The notes: generated by a model not told the origin, from the letters alone. A stretch of 64,000 bases of DNA from Pseudomonas moraviensis (GCF_900105805.1 NZ_LT629788.1:5502501-5566500); one strand, 5' to 3'; shown: positions 18,029 to 27,825, counted from the stretch's first letter. Program-made: numbers and translations.

Positions 18029-18188
18029 TGCTTCATCCTTGAAGGGTTGTCACATCAGTCGGCACAGATGCTCGACTAATGGATGTTGTATTGGAACGCT
18101 GATTTTTTTCACTGTGACGGGCTGTCAGGCAGGCTCGACGTGGTTGTAAGAGAAACCGACCATTGCCGTCGGAATTGGTTAATTTTTG

Positions 18189-18197
18189 TGCTATATT
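18189..18197 (+). promoter_or_regulatory. Candidate extended -10 promoter for ygiQ
   Basis: TGCTATATT is an extended -10 (TG-n-TATATT), 40 bp before the ygiQ ATG. No clear -35 box is present at 17 bp. The 208-bp gap 18029-18236 also must hold the divergent promoter of the effector-like gene. Confidence 0.4.
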
Positions 18198-18236
18198 CCG
18201 CGCCCGCGATTTTTCACTTCAACACCGGTCGTCGAC

Positions 18237-20540
18237 ATGCAAGCAGCCAAGCCGTTATTTGACTATCCAAAATATTGGGCCGAATGTTTCGGGCCAGCGC
18301 CATTCCTGCCGATGAGCAGGGAGGAGATGGATCAGCTTGGCTGGGATTCGTGCGACATCATCATTGTTACCGGAGATGCCTACGTCGATCACCCGTCGTT
18401 CGGCATGGCAATCATCGGCCGGCTGCTGGAGTCGCAAGGCTTTCGCGTCGGGATCATTGCGCAGCCGAACTGGCAGTCCAAAGACGACTTCATGAAGCTC
18501 GGCGAGCCGAATCTGTTCTTCGGCGTCGCGGCGGGCAATATGGACTCGATGATCAACCGCTACACCGCGGACAAGAAAATCCGTTCCGATGACGCCTACA
18601 CGCCCGGCGGCATGGCCGGCAAGCGTCCGGATCGCGCGAGCCTGGTCTATAGCCAGCGCTGCAAGGAAGCCTACAAGCATGTACCGATCGTGCTCGGCGG
18701 CATCGAAGCCTCGCTGCGCCGCATCGCCCACTACGACTATTGGCAGGATCGCGTGCGCAACTCGATCCTGATCGACGCCAGCGCCGACATTCTGCTGTAC
18801 GGCAATGCCGAGCGGGCCATCGTTGAAGTCGCCCAGCGTCTGTCGTGGGGTCACAAGATCGAAGACATCACCGATGTCCGCGGCACTGCGTTCATCCGTC
18901 GCGACACGCCGCAGGGCTGGTACGAAGTCGACTCCACGCGAATCGACCGTCCGGGCAAGGTCGACAAGATCATCAACCCGTACGTGAATACCCAGGACAC
19001 TCAGGCCTGCGCCATCGAGCAGGAAAAAGGCCCGGTCGAAGATCCGCAGGAAGCCAAGGTTGTGCAGATTCTGGCCAGCCCGCGCATGACCCGCGACAAG
19101 ACCGTGATCCGCCTGCCGTCGATGGAGAAGGTGCGTAACGATCCGGTTCTGTACGCCCACGCCAACCGCGTGTTGCACCTGGAAACCAACCCGGGCAACG
19201 CCCGTGCGCTGGTGCAGAAACATGGCGAGGTCGATGTCTGGTTCAACCCGCCGCCGATTCCGATGACCACCGAAGAAATGGACTACGTGTTCGGCATGCC
19301 GTACGCACGTGTGCCGCACCCGGCGTACGGCAAGGAAAAGATCCCCGCCTACGACATGATCCGTTTCTCGGTGAACATCATGCGTGGCTGTTTTGGTGGC
19401 TGCACTTTCTGCTCGATCACCGAGCACGAAGGACGGATCATCCAGAACCGTTCCGAAGAGTCGATCATTCGCGAAATCGAAGAGATCCGCGACAAGGTTC
19501 CGGGCTTTACCGGCGTCATTTCCGACCTCGGCGGCCCGACTGCGAACATGTACCGCATTGCCTGCAAGAGCCCGGAAATCGAATCCGCGTGCCGCAAGCC
19601 GTCCTGCGTGTTCCCCGGTATCTGCCCGAACCTGAACACCGACCACTCGTCGCTGATTCAGCTGTACCGCAGCGCCCGTGCGTTGCCGGGTGTGAAGAAG
19701 ATTCTGATTGCCTCCGGGCTGCGTTACGACCTCGCCGTCGAGTCGCCGGAGTACGTCAAGGAGCTGGTGACCCACCACGTCGGCGGTTACCTGAAGATCG
19801 CCCCGGAACACACCGAGGAAGGCCCGCTCAACCAGATGATGAAACCGGGCATCGGCAGCTATGACAAGTTCAAGCGCATGTTCGAGAAGTACACCAAGGA
19901 AGCGGGCAAGGAGCAGTACCTGATTCCGTACTTCATCGCCGCCCACCCGGGCACCACCGACGAAGACATGATGAACCTCGCCCTGTGGCTCAAGGGCAAC
20001 GGCTTCCGCGCCGACCAGGTGCAGGCGTTCTACCCGTCGCCGATGGCCACCGCCACGGCGATGTACCACTCGGGCAAGAACCCGCTGCGCAAGGTCACCT
20101 ACAAGAGCGACGGCGTGACCATCGTCAAGAGCGAAGAGCAGCGTCGCCTGCACAAGGCATTCTTGCGTTACCACGATCCGAAAGGCTGGCCGATGCTGCG
20201 TGAAGCGTTGGTGCGCATGGGCCGCGCCGATCTGATCGGCTCGGGCAAGGATCAGTTGATTCCGGCGCATCAGCCGACGACCGACAGCTACCAGAGTGCC
20301 CGTCGCAAGAACTCGACGCCGGCCGGCAGCCACAAGGTCGCCAAAGAGAAGACCACCAAGATCCTCACCCAGCACACCGGCCTGCCGCCGCGTGCCAGTG
20401 ATGGCGGTAATCCGTGGGACAAGCGTGAACAGGCCAAGGCTGCGGCATTTGCCCGCAACCAGCAGGCGGCCAAGGAGCGCAAGGATGCGGCGAAGGGCAA
20501 AGGACCGAAGCCGACGCGCAAGCCGGTCGTGCCGCGCTAA
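18237..20540 (+). CDS. YgiQ family radical SAM protein
   Basis: Radical SAM enzyme of the YgiQ family (767 aa); the substrate is unknown. An N-terminal cobalamin-binding-like region (CDIIIVTGDAYVDHPSFGMAIIGRLLESQGF) is followed by the radical SAM core with the [4Fe-4S] cluster motif CFGGCTFC (Cys-x3-Cys-x2-Cys) near residue 388. Further cysteines in the middle (CRKPSCVFPGICPNL) and the HVGGYLKIAPEHTEEGPL segment are typical. The tail from about 690 is Lys/Ala/Arg-rich. The start was chosen at MQAAKPLF, as in family members; an upstream in-frame start would include the promoter. A terminator follows 20 bp after the stop. Long antisense open frames here are shadows. Confidence 0.93.
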   Translation: MQAAKPLFDYPKYWAECFGPAPFLPMSREEMDQLGWDSCDIIIVTGDAYVDHPSFGMAIIGRLLESQGFRVGIIAQPNWQSKDDFMKLGEPNLFFGVAAGNMDSMINRYTADKKIRSDDAYTPGGMAGKRPDRASLVYSQRCKEAYKHVPIVLGGIEASLRRIAHYDYWQDRVRNSILIDASADILLYGNAERAIVEVAQRLSWGHKIEDITDVRGTAFIRRDTPQGWYEVDSTRIDRPGKVDKIINPYVNTQDTQACAIEQEKGPVEDPQEAKVVQILASPRMTRDKTVIRLPSMEKVRNDPVLYAHANRVLHLETNPGNARALVQKHGEVDVWFNPPPIPMTTEEMDYVFGMPYARVPHPAYGKEKIPAYDMIRFSVNIMRGCFGGCTFCSITEHEGRIIQNRSEESIIREIEEIRDKVPGFTGVISDLGGPTANMYRIACKSPEIESACRKPSCVFPGICPNLNTDHSSLIQLYRSARALPGVKKILIASGLRYDLAVESPEYVKELVTHHVGGYLKIAPEHTEEGPLNQMMKPGIGSYDKFKRMFEKYTKEAGKEQYLIPYFIAAHPGTTDEDMMNLALWLKGNGFRADQVQAFYPSPMATATAMYHSGKNPLRKVTYKSDGVTIVKSEEQRRLHKAFLRYHDPKGWPMLREALVRMGRADLIGSGKDQLIPAHQPTTDSYQSARRKNSTPAGSHKVAKEKTTKILTQHTGLPPRASDGGNPWDKREQAKAAAFARNQQAAKERKDAAKGKGPKPTRKPVVPR

Positions 20541-20560
20541 ATACTGCTTAAGCTGAACAG

Positions 20561-20586
20561 AACGCCAACCTCCGGGTTGGCGTTTT
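20561..20586 (+). terminator. Rho-independent terminator of ygiQ
   Basis: AACGCCAACC-TCC-GGGTTGGCGTT hairpin followed by a short T run, 20 bp after the ygiQ stop codon. Confidence 0.85.
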
Positions 20587-20627
20587 GCATTTCAGGCCTC
20601 AGGAAATTAGTTGTTGCCGCTAGCCTC

Positions 20628-20692
20628 TTCGCGAGCAGGCTCGCTCCCACAGGGGAGCGCAATCCAAATGTGGGAGCGAGCCTGCTCGCGAA
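20628..20692. repeat. REP doublet, TGGGAGCGAGCC type
   Basis: Perfect 24-bp inverted arms (20628-20651 and 20669-20692) with the TTCGCGAGCAGGCTCGCTCC sequence and a 17-bp spacer. It lies between ygiQ and the transglutaminase/amidoligase cluster. Confidence 0.92.
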
Positions 20693-20879
20693 AGCGTCCG
20701 ATCAAACACGGCAAGAATCAGCGTCCGCAACATTTGCGTGCAACTGAGCCAAAGCATTTCCTCGCATCGCCCGGTTTTGGTGCTGTACTGCCTTGAGCAT
20801 TTCGAGAAAGCGCGCTGGCCTGTGCATGGCATAAGTCTTGCGCGCTTTCCTCTACGCCCAGGCTCGCAGGAGGCACGCC

Positions 20880-23800
20880 GTGTCGATTCATGTCGCATTG
20901 CATCACGTCACGCATTATCGCTACGACCGCGCTGTCGAACTCGGCCCGCAGATCGTCCGCCTGCGCCCGGCGCCCCACAGTCGCACGCGGATTCTGTCCT
21001 ATGCGCTGAAAGTCTCGCCCGAGCAGCATTTCATCAACTGGCAACAAGACCCTCAGGGCAATTACCTGGCACGCCTGGTATTCCCGGAAAAAACCACAGA
21101 GCTGCGCATCGAAGTCGATCTGCTCGCGGAGATGGCGGTGTTCAACCCGTTCGACTTCTTCCTCGAACCCTACGCCGAAAAGATTCCGTTCAGCTACGCC
21201 GCCGATGAGCGCAAGGAGCTGGCGCCGTACCTGGAAACCTTGCCGCTGACCCCGACCTTCAAGGCTTACCTGGACAGCATCGACCGCACGCCGCTGCCTG
21301 CCGTGGATTTTCTGGTGGCGCTCAATCAGCGTCTCAGCGAAGACATCGGTTACCTGATTCGCATGGAACCGGGCGTGCAAACCCCGGAGCACACTCTCCA
21401 GCACGCTTCTGGCTCCTGCCGCGACTCGGCATGGCTGCTGGTGCAGTTGCTGCGCAATCTCGGTCTGGCGGCACGGTTTGTCTCCGGTTACCTGATTCAA
21501 CTGACCGCCGACGTGAAAAGCCTCGACGGCCCGTCCGGCACCGACGTCGACTTCACCGACCTGCATGCCTGGTGCGAGGTGTATCTGCCGGGTGCCGGCT
21601 GGATCGGCCTCGATGCCACGTCCGGGCTGTTCGCTGGTGAAGGACATATCCCGTTGGCCTGCAGTCCCGATCCGTCCTCGGCGGCGCCGATCAGTGGTCT
21701 GGTCGAACCTTGCGAAACGCAGTTCAGCCACGAGATGTCAGTCGAGCGAATCTGGGAAGCGCCGAGGGTCACCAGGCCCTACACCGATGAGCAATGGCGG
21801 GCGATCCAGGCGCTGGGCCGGCAGATCGACGCCGACCTGCTCGAAGGCGATGTGCGCCTGACCATGGGCGGCGAGCCGACCTTCGTCTCCATCGATGACC
21901 CCGACGGCGCCGAATGGAACACCGCCGCGCTGGGGCCGGACAAGCGTCGGCTGTCCGCCGAACTGTTCCAGCGCATGCGCAAGCAGTACGCGCCGCAGGG
22001 GCTGGTGCATTTCGGCCAGGGCAAGTGGTATCCCGGCGAACAATTGCCGCGCTGGTCGCTCAATTGTTACTGGCGCCGCGACGGACAGCCGATCTGGCAC
22101 AACGACGCATTGATTGCCGACGAGCAGCAGGACTACGGCGCCGACGGCGAACTGGCCGGGCGCTTTCTGGCCAGCGTCGCCGAGCGTCTGAAGTTGCCTG
22201 CGCGCTTTGTCTTCCCGGCCTACGAGGATCATCTCTATTACCTGTGGCGCGAGGGCGCGTTGCCCGGCAACGTCAGCGCCGAAGATTCGCGCCTGGAAGA
22301 TCCGTTGGAGCGCTCCCGGCTGCGCAAGGTTTTCGGTCAGGGCCTGAACAAGGTGATCGGTCAGGTGCTGCCGCTGGCGCGCACGGCCAAGGGCGATCAG
22401 TGGCAGAGCGGGCGCTGGTATCTGCGCGATGAACATTGTCGTCTGGTGCCGGGGGATTCGCCCTTGGGGTATCGCTTGCCCCTGGCGTCGCAGCCGTGGG
22501 TGAAGGCGGCGGAATATCCGTTCATCCATCCCAACGATCCGAATCAGGACTTTGCCGAGCTGCCGGATCCCGCGCAACTCGGGCTTCACGGCGAGCCGGC
22601 TGCGGTGGATGAGCGCGTGCCGAAAATCGATGAGTCCGCTGACTGGCTGACCCGCACCGCATTCTGCGCCGAGGCCCGCGAAGGGCGGCTGTATCTGTTC
22701 ATGCCACCGCTGGAGCGGGTCGAGGATTATCTGGAACTGGTGTCGGCCATCGAGGCCACCGCCGAGGAACTGCATTGCCCGGTGCTGCTGGAAGGTTATG
22801 AGCCGCCGAGTGATTCGCGCCTGAGCAATTTCCGGATCACTCCGGATCCTGGTGTGATCGAGGTCAACGTGCAGCCGTCGGCGACCTGGGACGAGTTGGT
22901 CGAGCGCACCGAGTTTCTTTACGAACAGGCGCGGCAAACCCGCCTGACCACCGAGAAATTCATGATTGACGGGCGCCACACCGGTACCGGCGGCGGCAAC
23001 CATTTCGTCCTCGGCGGCGCGACACCGGCGGATTCACCATTTCTGCGGCGGCCGGACCTGCTGCGCAGCCTGATCAGTTATTGGCACAACCATCCGTCGC
23101 TGTCGTACCTGTTTTCCGGGCTGTTCATCGGCCCGACGTCCCAGGCGCCACGGGTCGATGAGGCGCGCAATGATGCCTTGTACGAACTGGAGATCGCTTT
23201 CGCGCAGATACCCGAACCGGGCGAAGAATGCGCGCCGTGGCTGGTGGATCGGCTGTTGCGCAATCTGCTGATCGACGTTACCGGCAACACCCATCGCGCC
23301 GAATTCTGCATCGACAAACTGTATTCGCCGGACGGCGCTACCGGGCGTCTCGGTTTGCTTGAATTGCGCGCATTTGAGATGCCGCCACACGCGCAGATGA
23401 GTCTGGCCCAGCAGTTGCTGTTGCGGGCATTGGTTGCAAGGTTCTGGCGCGAGCCTTACGCGCCGCCGAAGCTGGCGCGCTGGGGCACTGAGCTGCACGA
23501 CCGCTTCCTGCTGGCGCACTTTATCGAGCAGGATTTTGCCGACGTCATCGTCGAGCTCAACCATGCCGGCTATCCTTTGCGCGCGGAGTGGTTCGCTGCG
23601 CATCTGGAATTTCGTTTTCCCAAGGTCGGCGACTACGCCGTCAACGGCATCGAGCTGGAGCTGCGCCAGGCCCTCGAACCCTGGCACGTGCTGGGCGAGG
23701 AGGGCTCGGCGGGCGGCACGGTGCGCTACGTCGATTCTTCGCTGGAGCGCTTGCAGGTCAAGCTCAACGGCCTGGCGCCGCAGCGGTATCTGCTGACCTG

Positions 23801-24155
23801 CAATGGCGTCGCGGTGCCGTTGCACCCGACCGGACGGGTGGGCGAGTTTGTCGCCGGGGTGCGCTTTCGGGCCTGGCAACCGGCCAACTGTCTGCACCCG
23901 ACCATCGCGGTGCACGCGCCGCTGGTGTTCGACCTGCTCGATACCTGGATGGGACGTTCGCTGGGCGGTTGCCAGTATCACGTCACCCACCCCGGCGGAC
24001 GCAATTACGAGACCTTGCCGGTCAACGCCAACGAAGCGGAGAGTCGGCGCATGGCGCGGTTTTTCCGCCTCGGACATACCCCGGGGAAACTTGCGATACC
24101 TGAAGTGGACATCAGTGACGAACTGCCGATGACCCTCGATTTGCGACGTTTCTAA
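20880..24155 (+). CDS. Transglutaminase-like protein fused to a DUF2126 amidoligase-like domain
   Basis: A 1091-aa two-part enzyme. Residues 1-300 are a bacterial transglutaminase-like protease fold: an N-terminal beta region (HVTHYRYDRAVELGPQ), catalytic Cys180 in GSCRDSAW, His in TDLHAWCEVY and Asp in GLDATSGL. From about 315 to the end is the DUF2126 domain (COG4196), assigned by comparative work to glutamine-synthetase-like amidoligases; the metal/ATP-like segments LTMGGEPTFVSIDDPDGAEW and GTGGGNHFVLGG are visible. Start set at a GTG preceded by AGGAGG six bases upstream; the ATG 42 bp earlier lacks such a site. First of three genes that together recur in many bacteria. Peptide or amide-bond chemistry is inferred; the product is unknown. 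Confidence 0.88.
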   Translation: MSIHVALHHVTHYRYDRAVELGPQIVRLRPAPHSRTRILSYALKVSPEQHFINWQQDPQGNYLARLVFPEKTTELRIEVDLLAEMAVFNPFDFFLEPYAEKIPFSYAADERKELAPYLETLPLTPTFKAYLDSIDRTPLPAVDFLVALNQRLSEDIGYLIRMEPGVQTPEHTLQHASGSCRDSAWLLVQLLRNLGLAARFVSGYLIQLTADVKSLDGPSGTDVDFTDLHAWCEVYLPGAGWIGLDATSGLFAGEGHIPLACSPDPSSAAPISGLVEPCETQFSHEMSVERIWEAPRVTRPYTDEQWRAIQALGRQIDADLLEGDVRLTMGGEPTFVSIDDPDGAEWNTAALGPDKRRLSAELFQRMRKQYAPQGLVHFGQGKWYPGEQLPRWSLNCYWRRDGQPIWHNDALIADEQQDYGADGELAGRFLASVAERLKLPARFVFPAYEDHLYYLWREGALPGNVSAEDSRLEDPLERSRLRKVFGQGLNKVIGQVLPLARTAKGDQWQSGRWYLRDEHCRLVPGDSPLGYRLPLASQPWVKAAEYPFIHPNDPNQDFAELPDPAQLGLHGEPAAVDERVPKIDESADWLTRTAFCAEAREGRLYLFMPPLERVEDYLELVSAIEATAEELHCPVLLEGYEPPSDSRLSNFRITPDPGVIEVNVQPSATWDELVERTEFLYEQARQTRLTTEKFMIDGRHTGTGGGNHFVLGGATPADSPFLRRPDLLRSLISYWHNHPSLSYLFSGLFIGPTSQAPRVDEARNDALYELEIAFAQIPEPGEECAPWLVDRLLRNLLIDVTGNTHRAEFCIDKLYSPDGATGRLGLLELRAFEMPPHAQMSLAQQLLLRALVARFWREPYAPPKLARWGTELHDRFLLAHFIEQDFADVIVELNHAGYPLRAEWFAAHLEFRFPKVGDYAVNGIELELRQALEPWHVLGEEGSAGGTVRYVDSSLERLQVKLNGLAPQRYLLTCNGVAVPLHPTGRVGEFVAGVRFRAWQPANCLHPTIAVHAPLVFDLLDTWMGRSLGGCQYHVTHPGGRNYETLPVNANEAESRRMARFFRLGHTPGKLAIPEVDISDELPMTLDLRRF

Positions 24156-24159
24156 GTCT

Positions 24160-24200
24160 CACGTGACACGCGGATTTTTCGTATATCCGCGTGTCACGTG
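24160..24200. other. Long perfect hairpin between genes 1 and 2 of the amidoligase cluster
   Basis: Two perfect 16-bp arms (24160-24175, CACGTGACACGCGGAT, and its complement at 24185-24200) with a 9-base AT-rich loop, starting 5 bp after the stop of the first gene. There is no T run after it, so it is not a standard terminator. It could be a partial terminator, an RNA-stabilising stem or a protein site. It is unrelated to the REP sequences. Confidence 0.8.
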
Positions 24201-24243
24201 CCTGCGTTAGTCTGACCGTTCCCTGCTGTCTGCCGAGCTTTCC

Positions 24244-26730
24244 ATGCCTGACCTGCTAGACCGCTACCCGCTGAACGCGGGCACCTACCACGAACTGCTC
24301 GACGGCAGCGGCGCAGTGCGTCCGCATTGGCAGCGGCTGTTCGATCAGTTGCAGCGCAGCAGCCCCGCGCAACTGGTGCAACGCCAGGCCCTACTGGCCC
24401 GGCAGATTCAGGAAAACGGTGTCACCTACAACGTCTATGCCGACCCCAAAGGCGCCGATCGGCCGTGGGAACTGGATCTGTTGCCCCATGTGATTGCGGC
24501 GGATGAGTGGCAGCAATTGTCCGCCGGCATTGCTCAGCGTGGGCGCTTGCTCAATGCGGTGCTGGCGGATCTGTACGGCCCGCAACGGCTGATCAGCGAA
24601 GGTCTGCTGCCGGCAGAGCTGGTGTTCGGGCACAACAATTTTCTCTGGCCCTGTCAGGGCATTGCGCCGCCCGAGTCAGCCTTTTTGCATTTGTATGCCG
24701 TGGATCTGGCGCGCACGCCGGATGGCCGCTGGTGGGTCACCGCTGATCGCACTCAGGCGCCGTCCGGTGCCGGCTATGCGCTGGAAAACCGCACCATCGT
24801 CTCCCGCGCCTTTCCCGATTTGTACCGTGATCTGAAGGTTCAGCATCTCGCCGGATTCTTCCGCACGTTGCAGGAAACCCTGGCGCGTCAGGCACCGGAG
24901 GGTGATGACGCACCGTTGGTAGTGCTGCTGACCCCAGGGCGTTTCAACGAAAGTTATTTCGAGCATCTGTATCTGGCCCGCCAGCTCGGTTATCCGTTGG
25001 TCGAGGGCGGCGATCTGACCGTGCGCAATGCCACGGTGTACCTGAAAACCCTCAGCGGCCTGCGCCGGGTGCACGCGATCATGCGCCGCCTCGACGATGA
25101 TTTCTGCGACCCGCTGGAGTTGCGAACCGACTCGGCGCTGGGCGTGCCCGGCCTGCTCGAAGCGGTGCGTCAAGGGCGGGTGCTGGTGGCCAATGCGCTC
25201 GGCAGCGGGGTGCTGGAATCGCCGGGCCTGTTGGGCTTTCTGCCGAAGATCAACCAATTCCTGTTTGGTGAAGACCTGATGCTGCCGTCGATCGCCACTT
25301 GGTGGTGCGGCGAGGCACCAGTGCTGGCGCAAGCGCTGGAAAAACTCCCTGAACTGCTGATCAAACCGGCGTTCCCGTCGCAAAGCTTCGCGCCGGTTTT
25401 CGGCCGTGATTTGAATGAAAGTCAGCGCCTGGAGCTGGCGCAACGCATGCAGGCGCGGCCTTATGCCTATGTCGCGCAAGAACTGGCGCAACTGTCGCAG
25501 GCGCCTGTCTGGCAAGCCGATGACGGTCAACTGCAACCCCGCGCGATTGGCATGCGCATGTACGCCGTGGCCAGCCACGATGGCTACCGCGTATTGCCGG
25601 GCGGGTTGACCCGAGTGGCGGCCGACGCCGATGCCGAGGTGGTGTCGATGCAGCGCGGCGGGGCGAGCAAGGACACCTGGGTGCTGAGCGATCGTGCGCC
25701 GAGTGGCGAGCAGTGGAAGGCACAGCGCAATATCGGCGTGCATGATCTGGTCCGACGCGATCCGTATTTGCCGTCGCGGGTGGTGGAAAACCTGTTCTGG
25801 TTCGGCCGCTACTGCGAACGCTGTGACGACAGCGCGCGGCTGCTGCGCATCATGCTCACGCGCTATGTCGATGGTGATGATCCGCAAGCGTTGCAGGCGG
25901 CGGTCGATCTCGGTGAGCGACTGGCGCTGTTGCCGGATGAAGGCGAACTGCCGGAACGCTTGCTCGCTGCGTTGCTGGGCGAGGATTGGTCGTTCAGCCT
26001 GCGTTCCAACTTGCAGCGCTTGCAGTGGGCCGCCTCGCAAGTGCGCGGCAAGCTGTCCCGCGAGAACTGGCAGGCGCTGGTCGAATTGCAGCGCGAGGCA
26101 CTGGAGCTGGAAGTCGATGAGCCGGACTTCGGCGAACTGCTGGATTTCCTCAACCGTCTGGTGATGTCGCTGGCGGCACTGTCGGGGTTTGCCCTGGATG
26201 ACATGACCCGCGACGAAGGCTGGCGTTTTCTGATGATCGGCCGACGCATCGAACGCTTGCAGTTTCTCAGCAGCAGTCTGGCCGCGTTTCTGCGCGGTGC
26301 CGGTGCGTTCGATCAGGCGGGGCTTGAGTGGTTGCTGGAACTGGGCAACAGCAGCATCACCTATCGCTCGCGCTATCTCGCGGTGGCACAGTTGATTCCG
26401 GTGCTCGATCTGCTGTTGCTGGATGAGCAGAACCCCCACGCCGTGTTGTTTCAGCTGAAACTGGTGACCCGCACGGTGAAGCGTTTGAACGACGATTTCG
26501 CTGCGCCTCGCGAGACCGGATTGCCGCAACTGGTCGAACGCCTGTCGCGGTTTGATCTCGGCTGTCTGGAAAATCCGCTGTTCGGCAAATCCAGCGTACG
26601 TGCCGCGCTGGACGGTCTGGCCGATCTGTTGCAGGAAATCGCCGAGGCCAGCGGCCAGGTATCGGATCGTCTGGCGTTGCGCCATTTCGCCCATGTCGAT
26701 GATGTCAGCCAGCGTACGGTGTCGGTGTGA
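24244..26730 (+). CDS. Circularly permuted ATP-grasp protein fused to an Alpha-E domain
   Basis: An 828-aa fusion. Residues about 1-490 match the circularly permuted ATP-grasp family (DUF404/407): NVYADPKGADRPWELDLLP, GHNNFLWPCQGI, WWVTADRTQAPSGAGYALENR and LPKINQFLFGEDLMLPS are recognisable blocks. Residues about 505-820 form the helical Alpha-E domain (DUF403), opening with LPSRVVENLFWFGRYCERC. In many bacteria these are two separate adjacent genes; the fusion supports a joint function. ATP-grasp enzymes form amide or related bonds using ATP. The start is the ATG at 24244, 88 bp after the first gene and past the hairpin. The stop overlaps the third gene (TGATG). Substrate unknown. Confidence 0.88.
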   Translation: MPDLLDRYPLNAGTYHELLDGSGAVRPHWQRLFDQLQRSSPAQLVQRQALLARQIQENGVTYNVYADPKGADRPWELDLLPHVIAADEWQQLSAGIAQRGRLLNAVLADLYGPQRLISEGLLPAELVFGHNNFLWPCQGIAPPESAFLHLYAVDLARTPDGRWWVTADRTQAPSGAGYALENRTIVSRAFPDLYRDLKVQHLAGFFRTLQETLARQAPEGDDAPLVVLLTPGRFNESYFEHLYLARQLGYPLVEGGDLTVRNATVYLKTLSGLRRVHAIMRRLDDDFCDPLELRTDSALGVPGLLEAVRQGRVLVANALGSGVLESPGLLGFLPKINQFLFGEDLMLPSIATWWCGEAPVLAQALEKLPELLIKPAFPSQSFAPVFGRDLNESQRLELAQRMQARPYAYVAQELAQLSQAPVWQADDGQLQPRAIGMRMYAVASHDGYRVLPGGLTRVAADADAEVVSMQRGGASKDTWVLSDRAPSGEQWKAQRNIGVHDLVRRDPYLPSRVVENLFWFGRYCERCDDSARLLRIMLTRYVDGDDPQALQAAVDLGERLALLPDEGELPERLLAALLGEDWSFSLRSNLQRLQWAASQVRGKLSRENWQALVELQREALELEVDEPDFGELLDFLNRLVMSLAALSGFALDDMTRDEGWRFLMIGRRIERLQFLSSSLAAFLRGAGAFDQAGLEWLLELGNSSITYRSRYLAVAQLIPVLDLLLLDEQNPHAVLFQLKLVTRTVKRLNDDFAAPRETGLPQLVERLSRFDLGCLENPLFGKSSVRAALDGLADLLQEIAEASGQVSDRLALRHFAHVDDVSQRTVSV

Positions 26731-27620
26731 TGAGCGCTCAGTATCAGATCTTTCACGACACCTGTTACCAGTACGACAGCCCGGTCTCCCTCGCGCAGCA
26801 ACTGGCGCACCTGTGGCCGCGCGAATGCAGCTGGCAGCGCTGCACCGAGCAGCAACTGCTGATCAGCCCCGAGCCGACCATGCGCCGCGACGAGCTGGAC
26901 GTGTTCGGCAATCCGCTGACGCGCCTGGCCTTCGAACGGCCCCATGACCAGTTGCAGGTCAACGCCCGGCTGACGGTTGAGGTGCTGGCGCGACCGGCGC
27001 TGGATTTCAATCAGTCCCCGGCGTGGGAGCACACCCGCGATGCGCTGACCTACAGCGGCCAGCCGTTGTCCGCCGACTTGCTCGAAGCCTGTCGCTACCG
27101 GTTCCAGTCGCCTTATGTGCATTTGAAGCGCAGCTTCGTCGAGTTCTCGCACAGCTGTTTTCCGCCGGGACGTCCGGTGCTGCTCGGCGTGCAGGCGCTG
27201 ATGCAGAAGATATTCAGCGAATTCACTTTCGATGCCGACGCCACCCAGGTGGCGACGCCGCTGGTGGAAGTGCTGGAGCGTCGACGCGGGGTCTGTCAGG
27301 ACTTTGCCCACCTGATGCTGGCCTGCCTGCGCTCGCGGGGGCTGGCGTCGCGTTATGTCAGCGGTTACCTGCTGACCCAGCCACCGCCGGGGCAGCCACG
27401 GCTGATCGGCGCCGACGCTTCCCATGCGTGGGTATCGGTATTCTGCCCGGTATCGGGATGGGTGGATTTCGATCCGACCAACAATGTGCAGCCGGCGCTG
27501 GAACACATCACGTTGGCGTGGGGAAGGGACTTCTCCGATGTATCGCCGTTGCGCGGGGTGATTCTCGGTGGCGGTAATCACGACCCGGAAGTGCGGGTCA
27601 CGGTGATGCCACTGGAATAA
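26730..27620 (+). CDS. Transglutaminase-like cysteine protease-fold protein
   Basis: A 296-aa transglutaminase family protein, related to the N-terminal part of the first gene of the cluster. N-terminal beta domain (YQIFHDTCYQYDSPVSLAQQLAHLWPR), then the core with catalytic Cys in GVCQDFAHLML (near 188), His in DASHAWVSVF and Asp in WVDFDPTNN. All three catalytic positions are intact. Its ATG shares one base with the stop of the preceding gene; an in-frame GTG just before is an alternative. No signal peptide, so likely cytoplasmic. It probably cleaves or rearranges an isopeptide or peptide made by its partners. A REP doublet follows 12 bp after the stop. Confidence 0.9.
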   Translation: MSAQYQIFHDTCYQYDSPVSLAQQLAHLWPRECSWQRCTEQQLLISPEPTMRRDELDVFGNPLTRLAFERPHDQLQVNARLTVEVLARPALDFNQSPAWEHTRDALTYSGQPLSADLLEACRYRFQSPYVHLKRSFVEFSHSCFPPGRPVLLGVQALMQKIFSEFTFDADATQVATPLVEVLERRRGVCQDFAHLMLACLRSRGLASRYVSGYLLTQPPPGQPRLIGADASHAWVSVFCPVSGWVDFDPTNNVQPALEHITLAWGRDFSDVSPLRGVILGGGNHDPEVRVTVMPLE

Positions 27621-27632
27621 CGCAGATCAAAC

Positions 27633-27722
27633 TGTAGGAGTGAGCCTGCTCGCGATGGCGGTGTGTCAGGCGATAAATGTTGTGACTGACACACCGCTAT
27701 CGCGAGCAGGCTCACTCCTACA
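27633..27722. repeat. REP doublet (REPIN), TAGGAGTGAGCC type
   Basis: A 90-bp element with inverted REP ends (TGTAGGAGTGAGCC and complement), the same length and type as 6721-6810. It lies between the converging amidoligase cluster and the small gene at 27826. Confidence 0.92.
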
Positions 27723-27825
27723 AGGGAAATGGGTGTTTTGGAAAGGGCTGTGAGGGCCGGCGGCAGAACCGCCAGCCCCGTCACAAATCCGCAGGGCCTG
27801 ATTCGATCATCAAACCCGGTGGGGC

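Noticed and set aside
18255..20375. 706-codon open frame on the minus strand opposite ygiQ
   Set aside because: Same kind of shadow; the plus strand carries the radical SAM motif and family blocks.
24676..26694. 672-codon open frame opposite the ATP-grasp/Alpha-E gene
   Set aside because: Gln/Arg/His-rich translation with no family resemblance; the plus-strand gene is clearly coding.
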